DNA from: Oryctolagus cuniculus
Lineage: Eukaryota > Chordata > Mammalia > Lagomorpha > Leporidae
Length of the DNA: 64,000 bases
Reading direction: 5' to 3'
NCBI RefSeq assembly: GCF_964237555.1
Contig: NC_091439.1
Span: forward strand, 60,635,230-60,699,229
Part shown: positions 23,776 to 35,764 of the stretch, one piece after another
How the letters are laid out: the number at the start of each line of letters is the position of its first letter
Numbering within the stretch: the stretch's first letter is position 1
Translations under genes and position numbers: made by a program
The notes under the pieces: generated by a model
The model's database searches: none
What the model saw: the letters and a program-made list of their open reading frames with translations, nothing else
Told to the model about the DNA's origin: nothing

Positions 23776-24762
23776 TGCTAATTCCATTGCCCCTAGTATT
23801 TGACCATATGTTTGCTGTTGAGTGTTGTTCAATGAATGCAAATGCAGGTAACTCAACAAGAATATAGTTGAGTATGTGGTCAAAGATTAGGACAAAGTAT
23901 TAATCTGAGCTGCAAGTTGTGTTACTGTCTGAGAATGTTCGTTGATTAATAAAAGACAAATTGTATGACCTAGCTGCACACAATGACAACAGGAGGTGCT
24001 AGGAAACAGCCATGTCTGTTGTGATTCATTTCTTAATCCAGACCTAAGCTCATGCAGAAAAGCATCCTTTTTCATATCCTGACAGCAATTGTCTATAAGG
24101 TAGAAAAGGAAATAGGGGGCAAATCCTGTTACCTGTATAAATCCCTGGCAGTGGGATAGGAAGTGAATCCTTTCTATTTTTACTAGGCTCTTCAGTTTCC
24201 TGAGAACCTCCTCTCCCTACCCCTAAGTATTCACTGGGATTAGTTACAAAACTATCTTATTAAAGAAGAATCTGATACCATAAACAATTCCGTAATTCTT
24301 TTTATTCTAAGATTTGAAGGACAAGATTAGCTCAGTAAATAAACTGTGAATTGGGATGGAGAAATAACCTCAGATAAAATAGCGCATCTTAATTAAGCAA
24401 AATGGCCATATTGGGCTGTAATAGTTTTCATATTTATAGAAGACCACGAGAACTTCCTAAGCATAAGTTTGTATAAGCACAATTAAAGGCTAAAATGCTA
24501 TGAGCTTTTCTGAAAGCTAATGTTCCAATGAAACAAGAGTGGAGGACCAAAGAGGTTTGAAAATTCAGCAAGAGTTGGGCGGGAGCAGGCGAAGAATCAG
24601 CTATCAGAGGAATATGAACACAGAGCAGAATGGTAGAGCCAGGCAGGATTCCAAAGTTGCAGCACGTTGCCTGGGCATTGTGCAGAGTTAATGCAGGGAG
24701 GCAAGTTACAGCACCATCAGCTTCAGCAGGATATAAAGGGAGGGTCACCTGGGAAAGAGCCC
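23776..24762. other. Unique sequence, no gene seen
   Basis: About 1 kb without recognised repeats or exons. The minus-strand open frame 24434-24802 has no identifiable domain and runs into the neighbouring LTR. Confidence 0.45.
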
Positions 24763-25440
24763 TACTGTGGTCTGAATGCATCCCCCAAAGTTCAGATGTC
24801 AAAACTTAATGGCCAGTGTGATAGTATGAGGTAGAATCTTTATTTTTTTAAGATTTGTCTTATATATTTGAAAGGCAGAGTTTCAGAGAGAGGTAGAGAC
24901 ACACACACACATAGAGAGAGAGATCTTCCATCAGCTGTGTCACTCCCCCGAAAGCTACCAACAGTCAGCACTGGGCCAGGCCAAAGCCAGGGGCCAAGAG
25001 CTTCTTCCATGTCTCCCACTTGGGTTTGTGGGCTCAAGGACTTGGACATCCTCTACTGCTTTCCCAGGTACATTTGCAGGCAGCTAGATCAGAAGTAGAG
25101 CCACCAGGACTTGAACGAGTGCCCATAAGTGATGCCTGTGTATTCACAGGTGGTGGCTTTACCTACTACACGACAATGCAGGCCCCACGGTGGAGCCTTT
25201 AGAAGTGAATGAGTCCTAGAGGGAGCCCTTATGGATGGGACCAGGATCTTTACAAAAGGGCCTGAGGGAGTGGGATCACTCTACCCTGCTTGCTCTGCTG
25301 CCATATGAGGATGCAGCAAATGCTAATACCTGATCTTGAAATTCATAGCCTCCGTAGTATAAAAATTAAATTTCGGTCCTTTACAAATCACCCAATCTCA
25401 GATATTTTTCTGTGGCAGCATGAATGAACTAGGGCAGCAC
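24763..25440 (+). mobile_element. MaLR (MLT/MST-type) LTR, SINE-interrupted
   Basis: Old non-autonomous ERVL-MaLR LTR. The left part reads 'tgtggtctgaatgcatcccccaaagttcagatgtc'. After the SINE it continues 'ggagcctttagaagtgaatgagtcctagagggagcccttatggatgggacc', then 'ccatatgaggatgcagc' and 'tttacaaatcacccaatctcagatatttttctgtggcagc'. This is the family order. No internal coding region is attached. Confidence 0.8.
24841..25187 (-). mobile_element. C-type SINE in MaLR LTR
   Basis: Complete minus-strand SINE with tail complement at 24841-24862, (AC)n in the GA block, the CAAGGACTTGGACATCC core and the head near 25150-25187. The flanks 'gtagaatcttt' and 'gtggagccttt' look like a diverged TSD, which fits the LTR sequence. 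Confidence 0.85.
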
Positions 25441-27731
25441 TGTTTTTCCAGGGAATAAAAGGTGATTAGAGGCTTGATTTGAACAAAAGAACGAGGTTGG
25501 ATTAGCAGATTCCATGGTCAGGAGAATCCAGACTTGTGAGTGTCTGTGGTTTAGGGAGAAGGAACAGTGTCAAAAAGCCTACAATAGGGTGTACTGCTCT
25601 AAAACCTGGGCCACTCTGAATGATGGGAGTTGACTTGCTGGTGATTTTTGTATCTAGTTAGGATGCAAATATGTCCTGATATTCTGGAAAATCTTTAACC
25701 AAGTGGGAAAAGCAAAGGCATAGAAGAAAAAAATGAAGGAAGGTGGTAAGCACTCAAAATGTGTTTCCTTCCTTTCTGCCTCTGCTTCCCCACTCTACTC
25801 TTCCATTATATTTTGCTATTTAAAAATAGCCATGGTACTTTCCCCCCTCCCATCAGGATTCTTTGAAAGGTGATTTATAAATTATTGCAAAGCACTTGGA
25901 AAGGCTAAAGCACTTAATAACATTCTAAACCAGGCCAGGCAGCGCAAATCTGCTGAGTGTTGTGAGGAATTTCTTTAAGTTTACTGGTCCCAATGAGACT
26001 AGGAAAAGACCAATAATTTTTTTCTTTTATGTGAACTTTAAGTTAGTATGTGCATAAATAAATAAAGTAATGTTATCTGACTTCTTCCAGACAGAGAAAT
26101 TTGAAGTCATAATTTTATCTACATATATCTTAAAATATATTCTCTTTTCTGCACATCTCTCTCAGCCTCTATTTTAAAGTATTTACTCACAGAGAGAAAA
26201 GTAACACAACAAAAATTTTTAAAAAATGTAAAACAAGGCCTCCTGAAGCAACCAACATATTAAATACATATCTTTGCTTGTGTTCCTCTGGTCAATAAAC
26301 AAACAAAAGATAAGAAAACCGTGTGTAGAGCCAATAAGTAGCATACAGTCAGATGCCATCAATTTGTCTAGGGGTGTTCTAGGACACCTGAGGCAGACCA
26401 AGTAGAAGACAAGACCCTGTTCTTCACTATTCAGAAAGAAAGCATGCATGGTGAGAGGAAAAAGCTCTAGAAAATATGGTGTGGTATTGACATGAACATG
26501 TGCATACCCGTGTGTGTGTGTGTGTGTGTGTGTAAGCAAGTTTCTGACTGAAGACATACACAAGGAATATTTCTCTAACAGTTATGGTAGCCTAGAATAA
26601 AAAGGGGGAAATGCTTTCCAAAAATGTTTCAGCCATGTTATTTGGAGTAAGCAGGGCAGGGCTTGCATTAGAGAGATGGGGATGTGTGTTAGGTAAGAGT
26701 GGCATTGCAGAAGCCATTTCCAAACAATCCGTAAGATTTTATGAATGACTCGACCTGGCTTCAAGTATATGAAAAATTTCCACATCAATACCAGAGTAAA
26801 TCTAAGGAAAATTTTGTTTTTTGTTTTATCAGACTTTTAAAAATCCCAGCTGAGCAAGTATGGGCTGGTTTAAACAATTCTAAAGCAGGCATTCCTCTTT
26901 ACCTAGAATTTATCAACTGCTCTAAAATATGGATGCCTAAATATTTTTAAATGAATCCTAATTTTGTAATAAAACTTCTGCCTTTCTGGGCTTATATGGC
27001 CTCATTCCAGTTGTTCTGCACCACATGCAAGGCATGTACTGATTCTCAACATGCCTAGACATGCTCATCTTTATGTCTGTGTTTTTGCCTTTCTGCTTAT
27101 GCAAGTTGTTTTACTGGAATATTTTCCCTTTCCAAGCACAATTGAATACCCACAATGTGTTCTTCAAAGACTAACCTGGAAATACCCATTTGTCAACCTA
27201 TTTCTCTGCATCCATGATTCTAGACAGTATCAAAATACCCTCTTGTAGGGGCCTCTTGCACTTTGGACATTTATACTTCAATGATTTTCACGTTGTTCTG
27301 GCTCCTTACAGTTAGTTGTTTATATAGTTTTGCTAACTCGCTAGACTTGAGTCCTGTGAGGTCAGGCAATTTGTTTTTCCAACTTTGTTTTCTCATAGTA
27401 TAAGGTCTAAAATTTAATAGGGATTGCATTAATAGTAAATATTTAAAAGAATAATTTGTTAAAATGAAGCATAATAGTCTAAAGAAGAAATAGGAGAGAC
27501 AGGTCATCTCAGATTAGCATTCATACCAGTTTGGAAATTCACTTTCTATTTTAATCTCTCTTTCTTCTTTGAAACGTCAAGCTAAAAAAGCAGAATCTTT
27601 CTAGGTCATAGGATTGGCAGACTGGCTGTGACTGCCTTGATGTTTTCGGAAAAATACTTGGTAAAAATATATCTGCAAAGTTATTGAAGAAAAGTCTTGG
27701 GAAGTTAATTTTTAATTAAGAGGTTGATAAA
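25441..27731. other. Unique sequence, no gene seen
   Basis: About 2.3 kb with no recognised gene. It includes a (TG)n run at 26511-26533. Open frames such as 26219-26563 (minus) and 27051-27248 (plus) have no identifiable domains. Confidence 0.45.
26511..26533 (+). repeat. (TG)n microsatellite
   Basis: About eleven TG units. Confidence 0.95.
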
Positions 27732-27744
27732 ATATAAGTATGTG

Positions 27745-28091
27745 GGGGCTGGCTCCATAGCTCACCTGGTTAATCCTCTGCCTGCGGCACCAGCATCCCA
27801 TATGGGCGCCGGGTTCTAGTCCGGCTGCTCCTTTTCCAGTCCATCTCTCTGCTGTGGCCTGGGAAGGCAGTGAAGGATGGCCCAAGTGCTTGGGCACCTG
27901 CACCCGCATGGGAGACCAGGAGGAGGCACCTGGCTCCTGCTTCGGATTTGCATAGTTCCGGCTGTGGCAGCCATTTGGGGAGTGAACCAACAGAAAAGGA
28001 GAACCTTTCTCTCTGTCTCTGTCTCTCTCACTGTCTATAACTCTACCTGTCAAATAAATAAATAAAATCTTTAAAATATATATATATATAT
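27745..28091 (+). mobile_element. Young C-type SINE with perfect TSD
   Basis: Complete SINE from 'ggggctggctccatagctc' to an AAATAAATAAATAAAATC tail extended by a (TA)n run at 28076-28096. Perfect 13-bp TSD atataagtatgtg at 27732-27744 and 28092-28104. It belongs to the 'ctgcctgcggcaccagcatccc' type with box B-like GGTTCTAGTCC. Confidence 0.93.
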
Positions 28092-29737
28092 ATATAAGTA
28101 TGTGATATATTGTTGGGTATATGCATATGAAAAATAGAAGCATAAAAACCATTTTCACATTGCTTCAACAATTAAGCTGCCCATTATTTTGCATTTACTT
28201 AAGGCCAGTCTGGATTATTCCACAGGACTTTGGCCTTCTCACTTTCTCTCATGGCTGCCACATTTTGACGGTTTTACTACTGTGTATATACCAGCAGATA
28301 GGTAATTCTAAAAAAGGAAAAAAAAATTCTTATGCTACTGGATCTAAATGAGTGGAAATTTCTTTTTTTTTTAAACTTTTATTTAATGCATATAATTTTC
28401 CAAAGTACGACTTATGGATTACAATGGCTTCCCCCCCATACCGTCCCTCCCACCCACAACCCTACCCTTTCCCACTCCCTCTCCCATTCCATTCACATCA
28501 AGATTCATTTTCGATTATCTTAATATACAGAAGATCAGCTTAGTATACATTAAGTATGGATTTCAACAGTTTGCTCCCACACAGAAACATAAAGTGAAAA
28601 ATAATAGATGATTTTTTTTAAATGATGATGAAATCAGAGCAGACCTATTGTCATGTTTAATCCCAGTGAGAGTCAAGTTGGGAATTGATAATTTCTTTTT
28701 TTTTTTTTTTACAGAGGATCAGTTTAGTATGCATTAAGTAAGGATTTCAACAGTTTGCACCCCCATAGAAACACAAAGTGAAATATATTGTTTGAGTACT
28801 CGTTATAGCATTAAATCCCAATGCACAGCACATTAAGGATAGAGATCCTACATGAGGAGTAAGTGCACAGTGACTCCTGTTGTTGACTTTACCAATTGAC
28901 ACTCCTGTCTATGGCATCAGTAATCTCCCTATGCTCCAGTCATGAGTTTCCAAGGCTATGGAAGCCCCTTGAGTTCTCCGACTCTTATCTTGTTTAGACA
29001 AGGTCATAGTCAAAGTGGAGGTTCTCTCCTCCCTTCAGAGAAAGGTACCTCCTTCTTTGAAGACCTGTTCTTTCCACTGGGATCTCACTCGCAGAGATCT
29101 TTTGCCAGAGTGTCTTGGCTTTCCATGCCTGAAATACTCTCATGAGCTTTTCAGCCAGCTCCGAATGCCTTTAGGGCTGATTCTGAGGCCAGAGTGCTAT
29201 TTAGGACATCTGCCATTCTATGAGTCTGCTGAGTATCTCACTTCCCATGTTGGATCACTCTCCCCTTTATTTACTCCATCAGTTAGCGTTAGCAGGTACT
29301 AGACTTGTCTATGTGCTCCCTTTGACTCCCAGTCCCTTCACCATGACCAACTGTGAACTGAAACTGATCACCTGGAACAGTGAGATGGCATTGGTACATG
29401 CCACCTCGATGGGATTGAATTGGAATCCCCTGGTATGCTTCCAACTCCACCACTTGGGGCAAGTCAGCCTGAGCATGTCCCAAATTGTACATCTCTTCCC
29501 TCTCCCATTCCCACCACCATGTTCAACAGGGATCACATTTCAGTTAATTATCAACACTTAAGAATAACTGTGTATCAATTACAGATCTAAACCAGTCATA
29601 TTAAGTAGAACAGATAAAAAAACTACTAAGAGGGATAATGTATTAAGTTGTTCATTAACAGTCAGGGCTATGCTGATCAAGCCACCGTTTCCCATAGTGT
29701 CCACCTCACTCCAACAGGTTTCCCTCTTGGTGTTCAG

Positions 29738-32700
29738 TCAGTCGTCACCGATCAGGGAGAACATATGGTATTTGTCCCTTTGGGACTGGCTTATTTCACT
29801 CAGCATGATGTGTTCCAGATTCCTCCATTTTGTTGCAAAGGACTGGATTTCGTTGTTTCTTACTGCGGTATAGTATTCTAAAGAGTACATATCCCATAAT
29901 TTCTTTATCCAGTCTACCGTTGATGGGCATTTAGGTTGGTTCCAGGTCTTAGCTATTGTGAATTGAGCTGCAATAAACATTAGGGTGCAGACCTCTTTTT
30001 TATTTGCCAATTTAAATTCCTTTGGGTAAATTCCAAGGAGTGGGATGGCTGGGTCGAACAGTAGGGTTATCTTCAGGTTTCTGAGGAATCTCCAGACTGA
30101 CTTCCATAGTGGCTTGACCAGCTTGCATTCCCACCAACAGTGGGTTAGTGTCCCTTTTTCCCCACATCCTCGCCAGCATCTGTTGTTGGTAGATTTCTGC
30201 ATGTGAGCCATTCTAACCGGGGTGAGGTGAAACCTCATTGTGGTTTTGATTTGCATTTCCCTGATTGCTAATGACCTTGAACATTTTTTCATGTGCCTGT
30301 TGGCCATTTGGATTTCCTCTTTTGAAAAATGTCTATTATGGGAAGTGAGATACTCAGCAGACTCATAGAATGGCAGATGTCCTAAATAGCACTCTGGCCT
30401 CAGAATCAGCCCTAAAGGCATTCGGAGCTGGCTGAAAAGCTCATGAGAGTATTTCAGGCATGGAAAGCCAAGACACTCTGGCAAAAGATCTCTGCGAGTG
30501 AGATCCCAGTGGAAAGAACAGGCCATCAAAGAAGGAGGTACCTTTCTCTGAAGGGAGGAGAGAACCTCCACTTTGACTATGACCTTGTCTAAACAAGATA
30601 AGAGTCGGAGAACTCAGAGGGCTTCCATAGCCTTGGAAACTCATGACTGGAGGATAGGGGGATTGCTGATGCCATAGACAGGAGTGTCAATTGGTAAAGT
30701 CAGCAACAGGAGTCACTGTGCACTTACTCCTCATGTAGGATCTCTATCCTTAATGTGCTGTGCATTGGGATTTAATGCTATAACGAGTACTCAAACAATA
30801 TATTTCACTTTGTGTTTCTATGGGGGTGCAAACTGTTGAAATCCTTACTTAATGCATACTAAACTGATCCTCTGTAAAAAAAAAAAAAAAAGAAAGAAAG
30901 AAATTATCAATTCCCAACTTGACTCTCACTGGGATTAAACATGACAATAGGTCTAATCTGATTTCATCATCATTTTAAAAAATTATCTATTATTTTTCAC
31001 TTTATGTTTCTGTGTGGGAGCAAACTGTTGAAATCCATACTTAATGTATACTAAGCTGATCTTCTGTATATTAAGATAATCGAAAATGAATCTTGATGTG
31101 AATGGAAGGGGAGAGGGAGTGGGAAAGGGGAGGGTTGTGGGTGGGAGGGACGGTATGGGGGGAAAGCCATTGTAATCCATAAGTCGTACTATGGAAATTT
31201 ATATGCATTAAATAAAAGTAAAAAAAAAAAAAGAAAAAAGAAAAATGTCTATTGAGGTCCTTGGCCCATCTCTTAAGTGGGTTGTTGGTTTTGTTTTTGT
31301 GGAGTTTCTTGATCTCTTTGTAGATTCTGGTTATTAACCCTTTATCTGTTGCATAGTTTGCAAATATTTTTTCCCATTCTGTCGGTTGTCTCTTCATTCT
31401 CCTGACTGTTTCTTTTGCAGTACAGAAACTTCTCAATTTGATGCAATCCCAATAGTTGATTTTGGCTTTGACTGCCTGTGCCTCCCGGGTCTTTTCCAGA
31501 AATTCTTTGCCTGTGCCAATATCTTGAAGGGTTTCTCCAATGTTCTCTAGTAACTTGATGGTGTCAGGTCGTAGATTTAGGTCTTTAATCCATGTTGAGT
31601 GGATTTTTGTGTAAGGTGTAAGGTAGGGGTCTTGCTTCATGATTCTGCACGTGGAAATCCAGTTTTCCCAGCACCATTTATTGAATAGACTGTCCTTGCT
31701 CCAGGAATTAGTTTTAGATCCTTGATCAAATATAAGTTGGCTGTAGATGTTTGGGTTGATTTCTGGTGTTTCAATTCTGTTCCATTGGTCTATCCATCTG
31801 TTTCTGTACCAGTACCATGCTGTTTTGATAAGAACTGCCCTGTAGTATGTCCTGAAATCTGGTATTGTGATGCCTCCGGCTTTGTTTTTGTTGTACAAGA
31901 TTGCTTTAACTATTCGAGGTCTCTTGTGCCTCCATATAAATTTCAGCACCATTTTTTCCAGATCTGAGAAGAAGGTCTTTGTTATCTTGATTGGTATTGC
32001 ATTGAATCTGTAAATTGCTTTTGGGAGAATGGACATTTTGATGATATTGATTCTTCCAATCCATGAGCATGGAAGATTTTTCCATTTCTTGGTATCCTCT
32101 TCTATTTCTTTCTTTAAGGTTTTGTAATTTTCATCGTAGAGATCTTTAACCTCTTTGGTTAAGTTTATTCCAAGGTATTTGATTGTTTTTGTAGCTATTG
32201 TGAATGGGATTGATCTTAGAAGTTCTTCCTCAGCCATGGCATTGTCTGTATATACAAAGGCTGTTGATTTTTGTGCATTGATTTTATACCCTGCTACTTT
32301 GCCAAACTCTTCTATGAGTTCCAATAGTCTCTTAGTAGAGTTCTTTGGGTCCCCTAAATACAGAATCATGTCATCTGCAAAGAGGGATAGTTTGAGTTCT
32401 TCCTTCCCAATTTGTATCCCTTTAATTTCTTTTTCTTGCCTAATAGCTCTGGCTAGAACCTCCAGAACTATATTGAATAGCAGTGGTGAGAGTGGGCATC
32501 CCTGTCTGGTTCCAGATCTCAGTGGAAATGCTTCTAACTTTTCCCCATTCAATAGGATGTTGGCTGTGGGTTTTTCATAGATTGCTTTGATTGTATTGAG
32601 GAATGTTCCTTCTAAACCCAGTTTGCTTAGAGTTTTCATCATGAACGGGTGTTGTATTTTATCAAATGCTTTCTCGGCATCTATTGAGATAATCATATGG

Positions 32701-34477
32701 TTTTTCTTCTGCAGTCTGTTAATGTGGTGTATCACATTGATTGTCTTGCGCTCATTAAACCATCCCTGCATACCAGGGATAAATCCCACTTGGTCTGGGT
32801 GGATGATCTTTCTGATGTGTTGTTGCATTCTATTGGCGAGAATTTTATTGAGGATTTTTGCATCTATGTTCATCAGGGATATTGGTCTGTAATTCTCTTT
32901 CAGTGCTGCATCTTTCTCTGGCTTAGGGTTAAGGTGATGCTTGCTTCATAGAAAGAATTTGGGAGGACTCCCTCTTCTTCAATTGTTCTCAATAGTTTGA
33001 GAAGAATTGGAGTTAGTTCTTCTTTAAATGTCTGGTAGAATTCAGCAGTGAATCCATCTGGCCCTGGGCTTTTCTTTGTTGGGAGGGCCTTTATTACTGT
33101 TTCAATTTCTGTCTCAGTTATGGGTCTGTTTAGGTTTTCGATGTCTTCCTGGTTCAATTTAGGCAGGTTGCATGTTTCTAGGAATCTGTCCATTTCTGAT
33201 AGGTTTCCCTGTTTGCTGGCATACAAGTCCTTGTAGTAATTTCTGATGATTCTTTTTATTTCTGTGGTGTCTGTTGTTACATTTCCTTTTTCATCTCTGA
33301 TTTTATTGATTTGGGTCTTTTCTCTTCTTTTTTTAGTTAGTTGGGCCAATGGGGTGTCAATTTTGTTTATTTTTTCAAAAAACCAGCTCTTTGTTTGGCT
33401 GATTTTTTGTAATGTTTTTCTTGATTCAATCCTGTTGATTTCTTCTCTGGTTTTAATTATTTCTCTTCTCCTACTAGATTTGGGTCTGATTTGCTGTAGG
33501 TTTTCTAGATCCTTGAGGTGAATTGAAAGCTCATCTATTTGGTGTCTTTCCAATTTCTTGATGTAGGCACCTATTGATATAAACTTTCCTCTTAACACTG
33601 CTTTTGCTGCATCCCATAAGTTTTGGTATGTTGTGCTGTTATCCTCATTTACTTCCAGAAAGTTTTTGATTTCTCTTTTGATTTCTTCTATGACCCATTG
33701 TTCATTCAGAAGCATGTTGTTCAATCTCCATGTGTTTGCGTATGCTCTAGGGATTCCTGAGTTACTAATTTCCAACTTCATTCCTTTATGGTCTGAGAAG
33801 CTGCATGGTATGATTCTAATTCTTTTGAATTTGCTGAGACTTGCTTTATGGCCTAGTATGTGGTCAATCCTAGAGAAGCTTCCATGTACTGCTGAGAAGA
33901 ATGTAAAATCTTTAGCTGTAGGATTGAAAGTTCTGTATATATCTGTTAGATCCATTTGGGCTATAGTGTCGTTTAAATCTACTGTCTCCTTGTTGATCTT
34001 CTGTCCTATTGATCTGTCTATTTCTGAGAGTGGAGTATTGAAGTCCCCCAGTACTACTGTATTGGGGTCTAAGTCTCCCTTTAAGTCCGTTAATAAATCT
34101 TTTAGATAAACTGGTGCCCTGTAGTTAGGTGCATATACATTGATAATTGTTATATCTTCCTGTTGAATTGATCCCTTAATCATGATATAGTGTCCCTCTT
34201 TGTCTCTCTTAACAGTTTTTGTGGTAAAGTTTATGTTGTCCGATATTAAGTTGGCTACGCCCGCTCTTTTTTCATTTCTGTTGGCATGGTATATCTTTTT
34301 CCAGCCTTTCACTTTCAGTCTGTATGGATCTTTGTTGGAAAGATGTGTTTCTTGTAAGCAGCATATAGATGGGTTTTGTTCCTTAACCCAATCAGCCAAT
34401 CGGTGTCTTTTAACTGGACAGTTCAGGCCATTCACGTTCAATGTGACTAATGATAAGTGGTAACTTTGCCCTGCCAT
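29738..34477 (-). pseudogene. L1 ORF2 pseudogene, one frameshift plus nested insertion
   Basis: Start chosen at 34477 (MAGQSYHLSL), matching the usual L1 ORF2 N-terminus; the frame opens further upstream without support. The first segment (to 32900) holds the endonuclease with N14 and E43 in their family positions, GDFN, and SDHKG near residue 230. The second (from 32873) holds the RT with FADD near 32370-32381. The cysteine-rich motif, with WRGC and THCWWEC, lies near 30140-30190. Only two lesions are seen: a one-base deletion near 32920 and the 902-bp nested L1 plus its TSD. Coordinates show that the frames on either side of the nested insertion agree, so it inserted into an otherwise open C-terminal half. 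The intact length would be near the usual 1,270 residues. Confidence 0.9.
30338..31239 (+). mobile_element. Nested 5'-truncated L1 (3' UTR only) inside L1 ORF2
   Basis: Plus-strand L1 3' UTR starting at 'atgggaagtgag' and ending in an A-rich tail (31220-31239). It is bracketed by a perfect 14-bp TSD, gaaaaatgtctatt, at 30324-30337 and 31240-31253, which restores host ORF2 sequence on both sides. It carries the same duplicated tail module as its host, with an A tract at about 30877-30892. It is in antisense orientation to the host L1, so host ORF2 reads into its complement and produces spurious long open frames (31071-32873 and 29738-30571). Confidence 0.95.
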
Positions 34478-34534
34478 TTGCCAAAGATAAGTTCTGTTTC
34501 TGTGTGAGTCTCTGGGATGCTTCGGGACTCTGCC

Positions 34535-34662
34535 AGCAAGAACACCAGGAGCCAGACTAATGGCCCCCACTGTGAGCCCCCTGACAGTGAACTAAAATAA
34601 ACCTCTCTCAGTCTCAGGCTGCCTCACACACTGAGTACAGTGATGACAAACTGACTAATACA
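34535..34662 (+). mobile_element. MaLR LTR 3' end
   Basis: 'gccagactaatggcccccactgtgagcc', 'agtgaactaaaataaacctct' and the terminal 'ctgactaataca' (34651-34662) match the 3' end of MLT/MST-type LTRs, including the AATAAA. The 5' part is missing where the young L1 abuts. Confidence 0.7.
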
Positions 34663-34686
34663 GGGAGTTTCTAAAATTTTGGTTGG

Positions 34687-34915
34687 GGGGCAGGTGTTGG
34701 GCACAGCAGTTAAGATACTGGATTAGATGCCTGCATCCTATATTGGAGTTCCTTGGTTCAATACATGCCTCTGACTCTTGACTCCAGCTTTTTGCTAATG
34801 TGAACCCTGGGAGGCAGCAGGGTTATAGGTGAAGTAATTGGGTCTCAGCCACCCATATGAGTGACCTGAGTTAAGTTCCCAGTGCATGATTTAAACACAG
34901 CTCAACCAGTGGATA
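34687..34915 (+). mobile_element. Old C-type SINE, 3' part lost
   Basis: The sequence 'caggtgttgggcacagcagttaagatactgg ... gatgcctgcatcctat ... ttggttcaatac ... ctgggaggcagcagg' is the head and core of the older C subtype with a tRNA-like box B. It degenerates after 34900. A SINE tail half at 35400-35525 may be its continuation, separated by inserted DNA. Confidence 0.7.
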
Positions 34916-35043
34916 GTAACTCGTCACCTCATGTCAGCAGGAAGCAGCTCTAGAAGACAGATCATCATCCCTCTACTGCTCCTGAACTTTTGAGGCCAAT
35001 GTAATCCCATATATCACTTGCTTTATAAAAATGAAAGGGGTTA

Positions 35044-35372
35044 ATGTTAGTAAAGTGTTGCCATCTTATCTTGGGTGCCATCTTAGGCTCTGCCCCATCG
35101 TCATCTTGTACTGTAAACTTCGGTCACAAGCCCTGCCTGGCTTACTGGCTTACTAAAAGTCACATGACCAAATGGCCCAACCACAAGCAGCAGCTCCACC
35201 CCCACCCTAATTGGATTCGTTGCTCCCACTTCCCTACCCCATGCAAGGCTTCAACAGCACCTGCTTTCCCACACATACACTCTCTCAACCTTTCACCATC
35301 TCTTGCCCTCTCCCTCCAGCCTGTCAGGTTTCCCCCACCCAACAATAAAACTTTCCTTTAAGTCCAGAAAAA
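35044..35372 (+). other. Unclassified LTR-like segment
   Basis: About 330 bp, more GC-rich than its surroundings, beginning 'tgttagtaaagtgttgcc' and ending near 'aacaataaaactttcctttaagtcca', with AATAAA about 25 bases from the right end. It lies between two halves of what may be one SINE. The TG...CA ends and terminal poly(A) signal suggest an LTR, but no TSD or TATA box was found and the family is not recognised. Confidence 0.3.
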
Positions 35373-35399
35373 TAAATAAATAACTAAAAAATAAAAAAT

Positions 35400-35525
35400 A
35401 AACACAGCCCAGTCCTGGACATGATGGGCATTTGGGGAGTAAACCAGTGGATAGGAACATTCTCTCTCTCTCTTTCTCCCTCTCTCTCTCTGAAACATGA
35501 ACACATATACACACACTCCTCGCCA
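35400..35525 (+). mobile_element. C-type SINE 3' half
   Basis: 'acagcccagtcctggacatgatgggcatttggggagtaaaccagtgg' followed by a CT-rich block (35460-35492) is the 3' half of an older C SINE. Confidence 0.7.
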
Positions 35526-35764
35526 CTCCCCGAATCTCTGCTGATCAAATAGATTAATAAAAAAAATTGACCTGGACAAATATTTGGATATTTAAAAAAA
35601 TATTGGTTAACAAAGAAGCACATGGTTTCTTAATTTCTTTCATAATTGTTAGCTGTAATTTAAACAATATTTAAGTGCCAGTTAAATCTGAAATTTTTAA
35701 AGGTGGACATTTTAATTTTTTATGCTAAATATAGACCCAAGTGAAATAGAAATATTGCATTTCC

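Larger units (their letters stand above)
28363..34520 (-). mobile_element. Young L1 with nearly complete ORF2, 3' UTR and A-tail
   Basis: Minus-strand L1 whose poly(A) appears as the T run at 28363-28372. The 3' UTR is 28373-29737 and has the duplicated tail module (second module 28373-28605, extra segment, T run at about 28697-28711, first module beyond). ORF2 runs from 34477 down to 29738, broken by a nested L1 at 30338-31239. The 5' boundary lies just upstream of the ORF2 start, near 34500-34530, where MaLR LTR sequence takes over; ORF1 is absent. I could not find a TSD matching the left flank (gagtggaaatttc), so the 5' junction is uncertain. The ORF2 reading frame is about 97% similar to the copy at 18514. 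Confidence 0.92.

Noticed and set aside
29738..30571. 277-residue minus-strand open frame
   Set aside because: Starts in the complement of the nested L1 3' UTR and reads into the host ORF2 C-terminus. The true N-terminal context is the host ORF2.
32155..32580. 141-residue plus-strand frame, also mirrored at 20123-20548
   Set aside because: Antisense shadow of the L1 RT domain.
31071..32873. 600-residue minus-strand open frame
   Set aside because: The first about 545 residues are L1 RT sequence. The C-terminal tail is the antisense of the nested L1 3' UTR, so it is not a real fusion protein.
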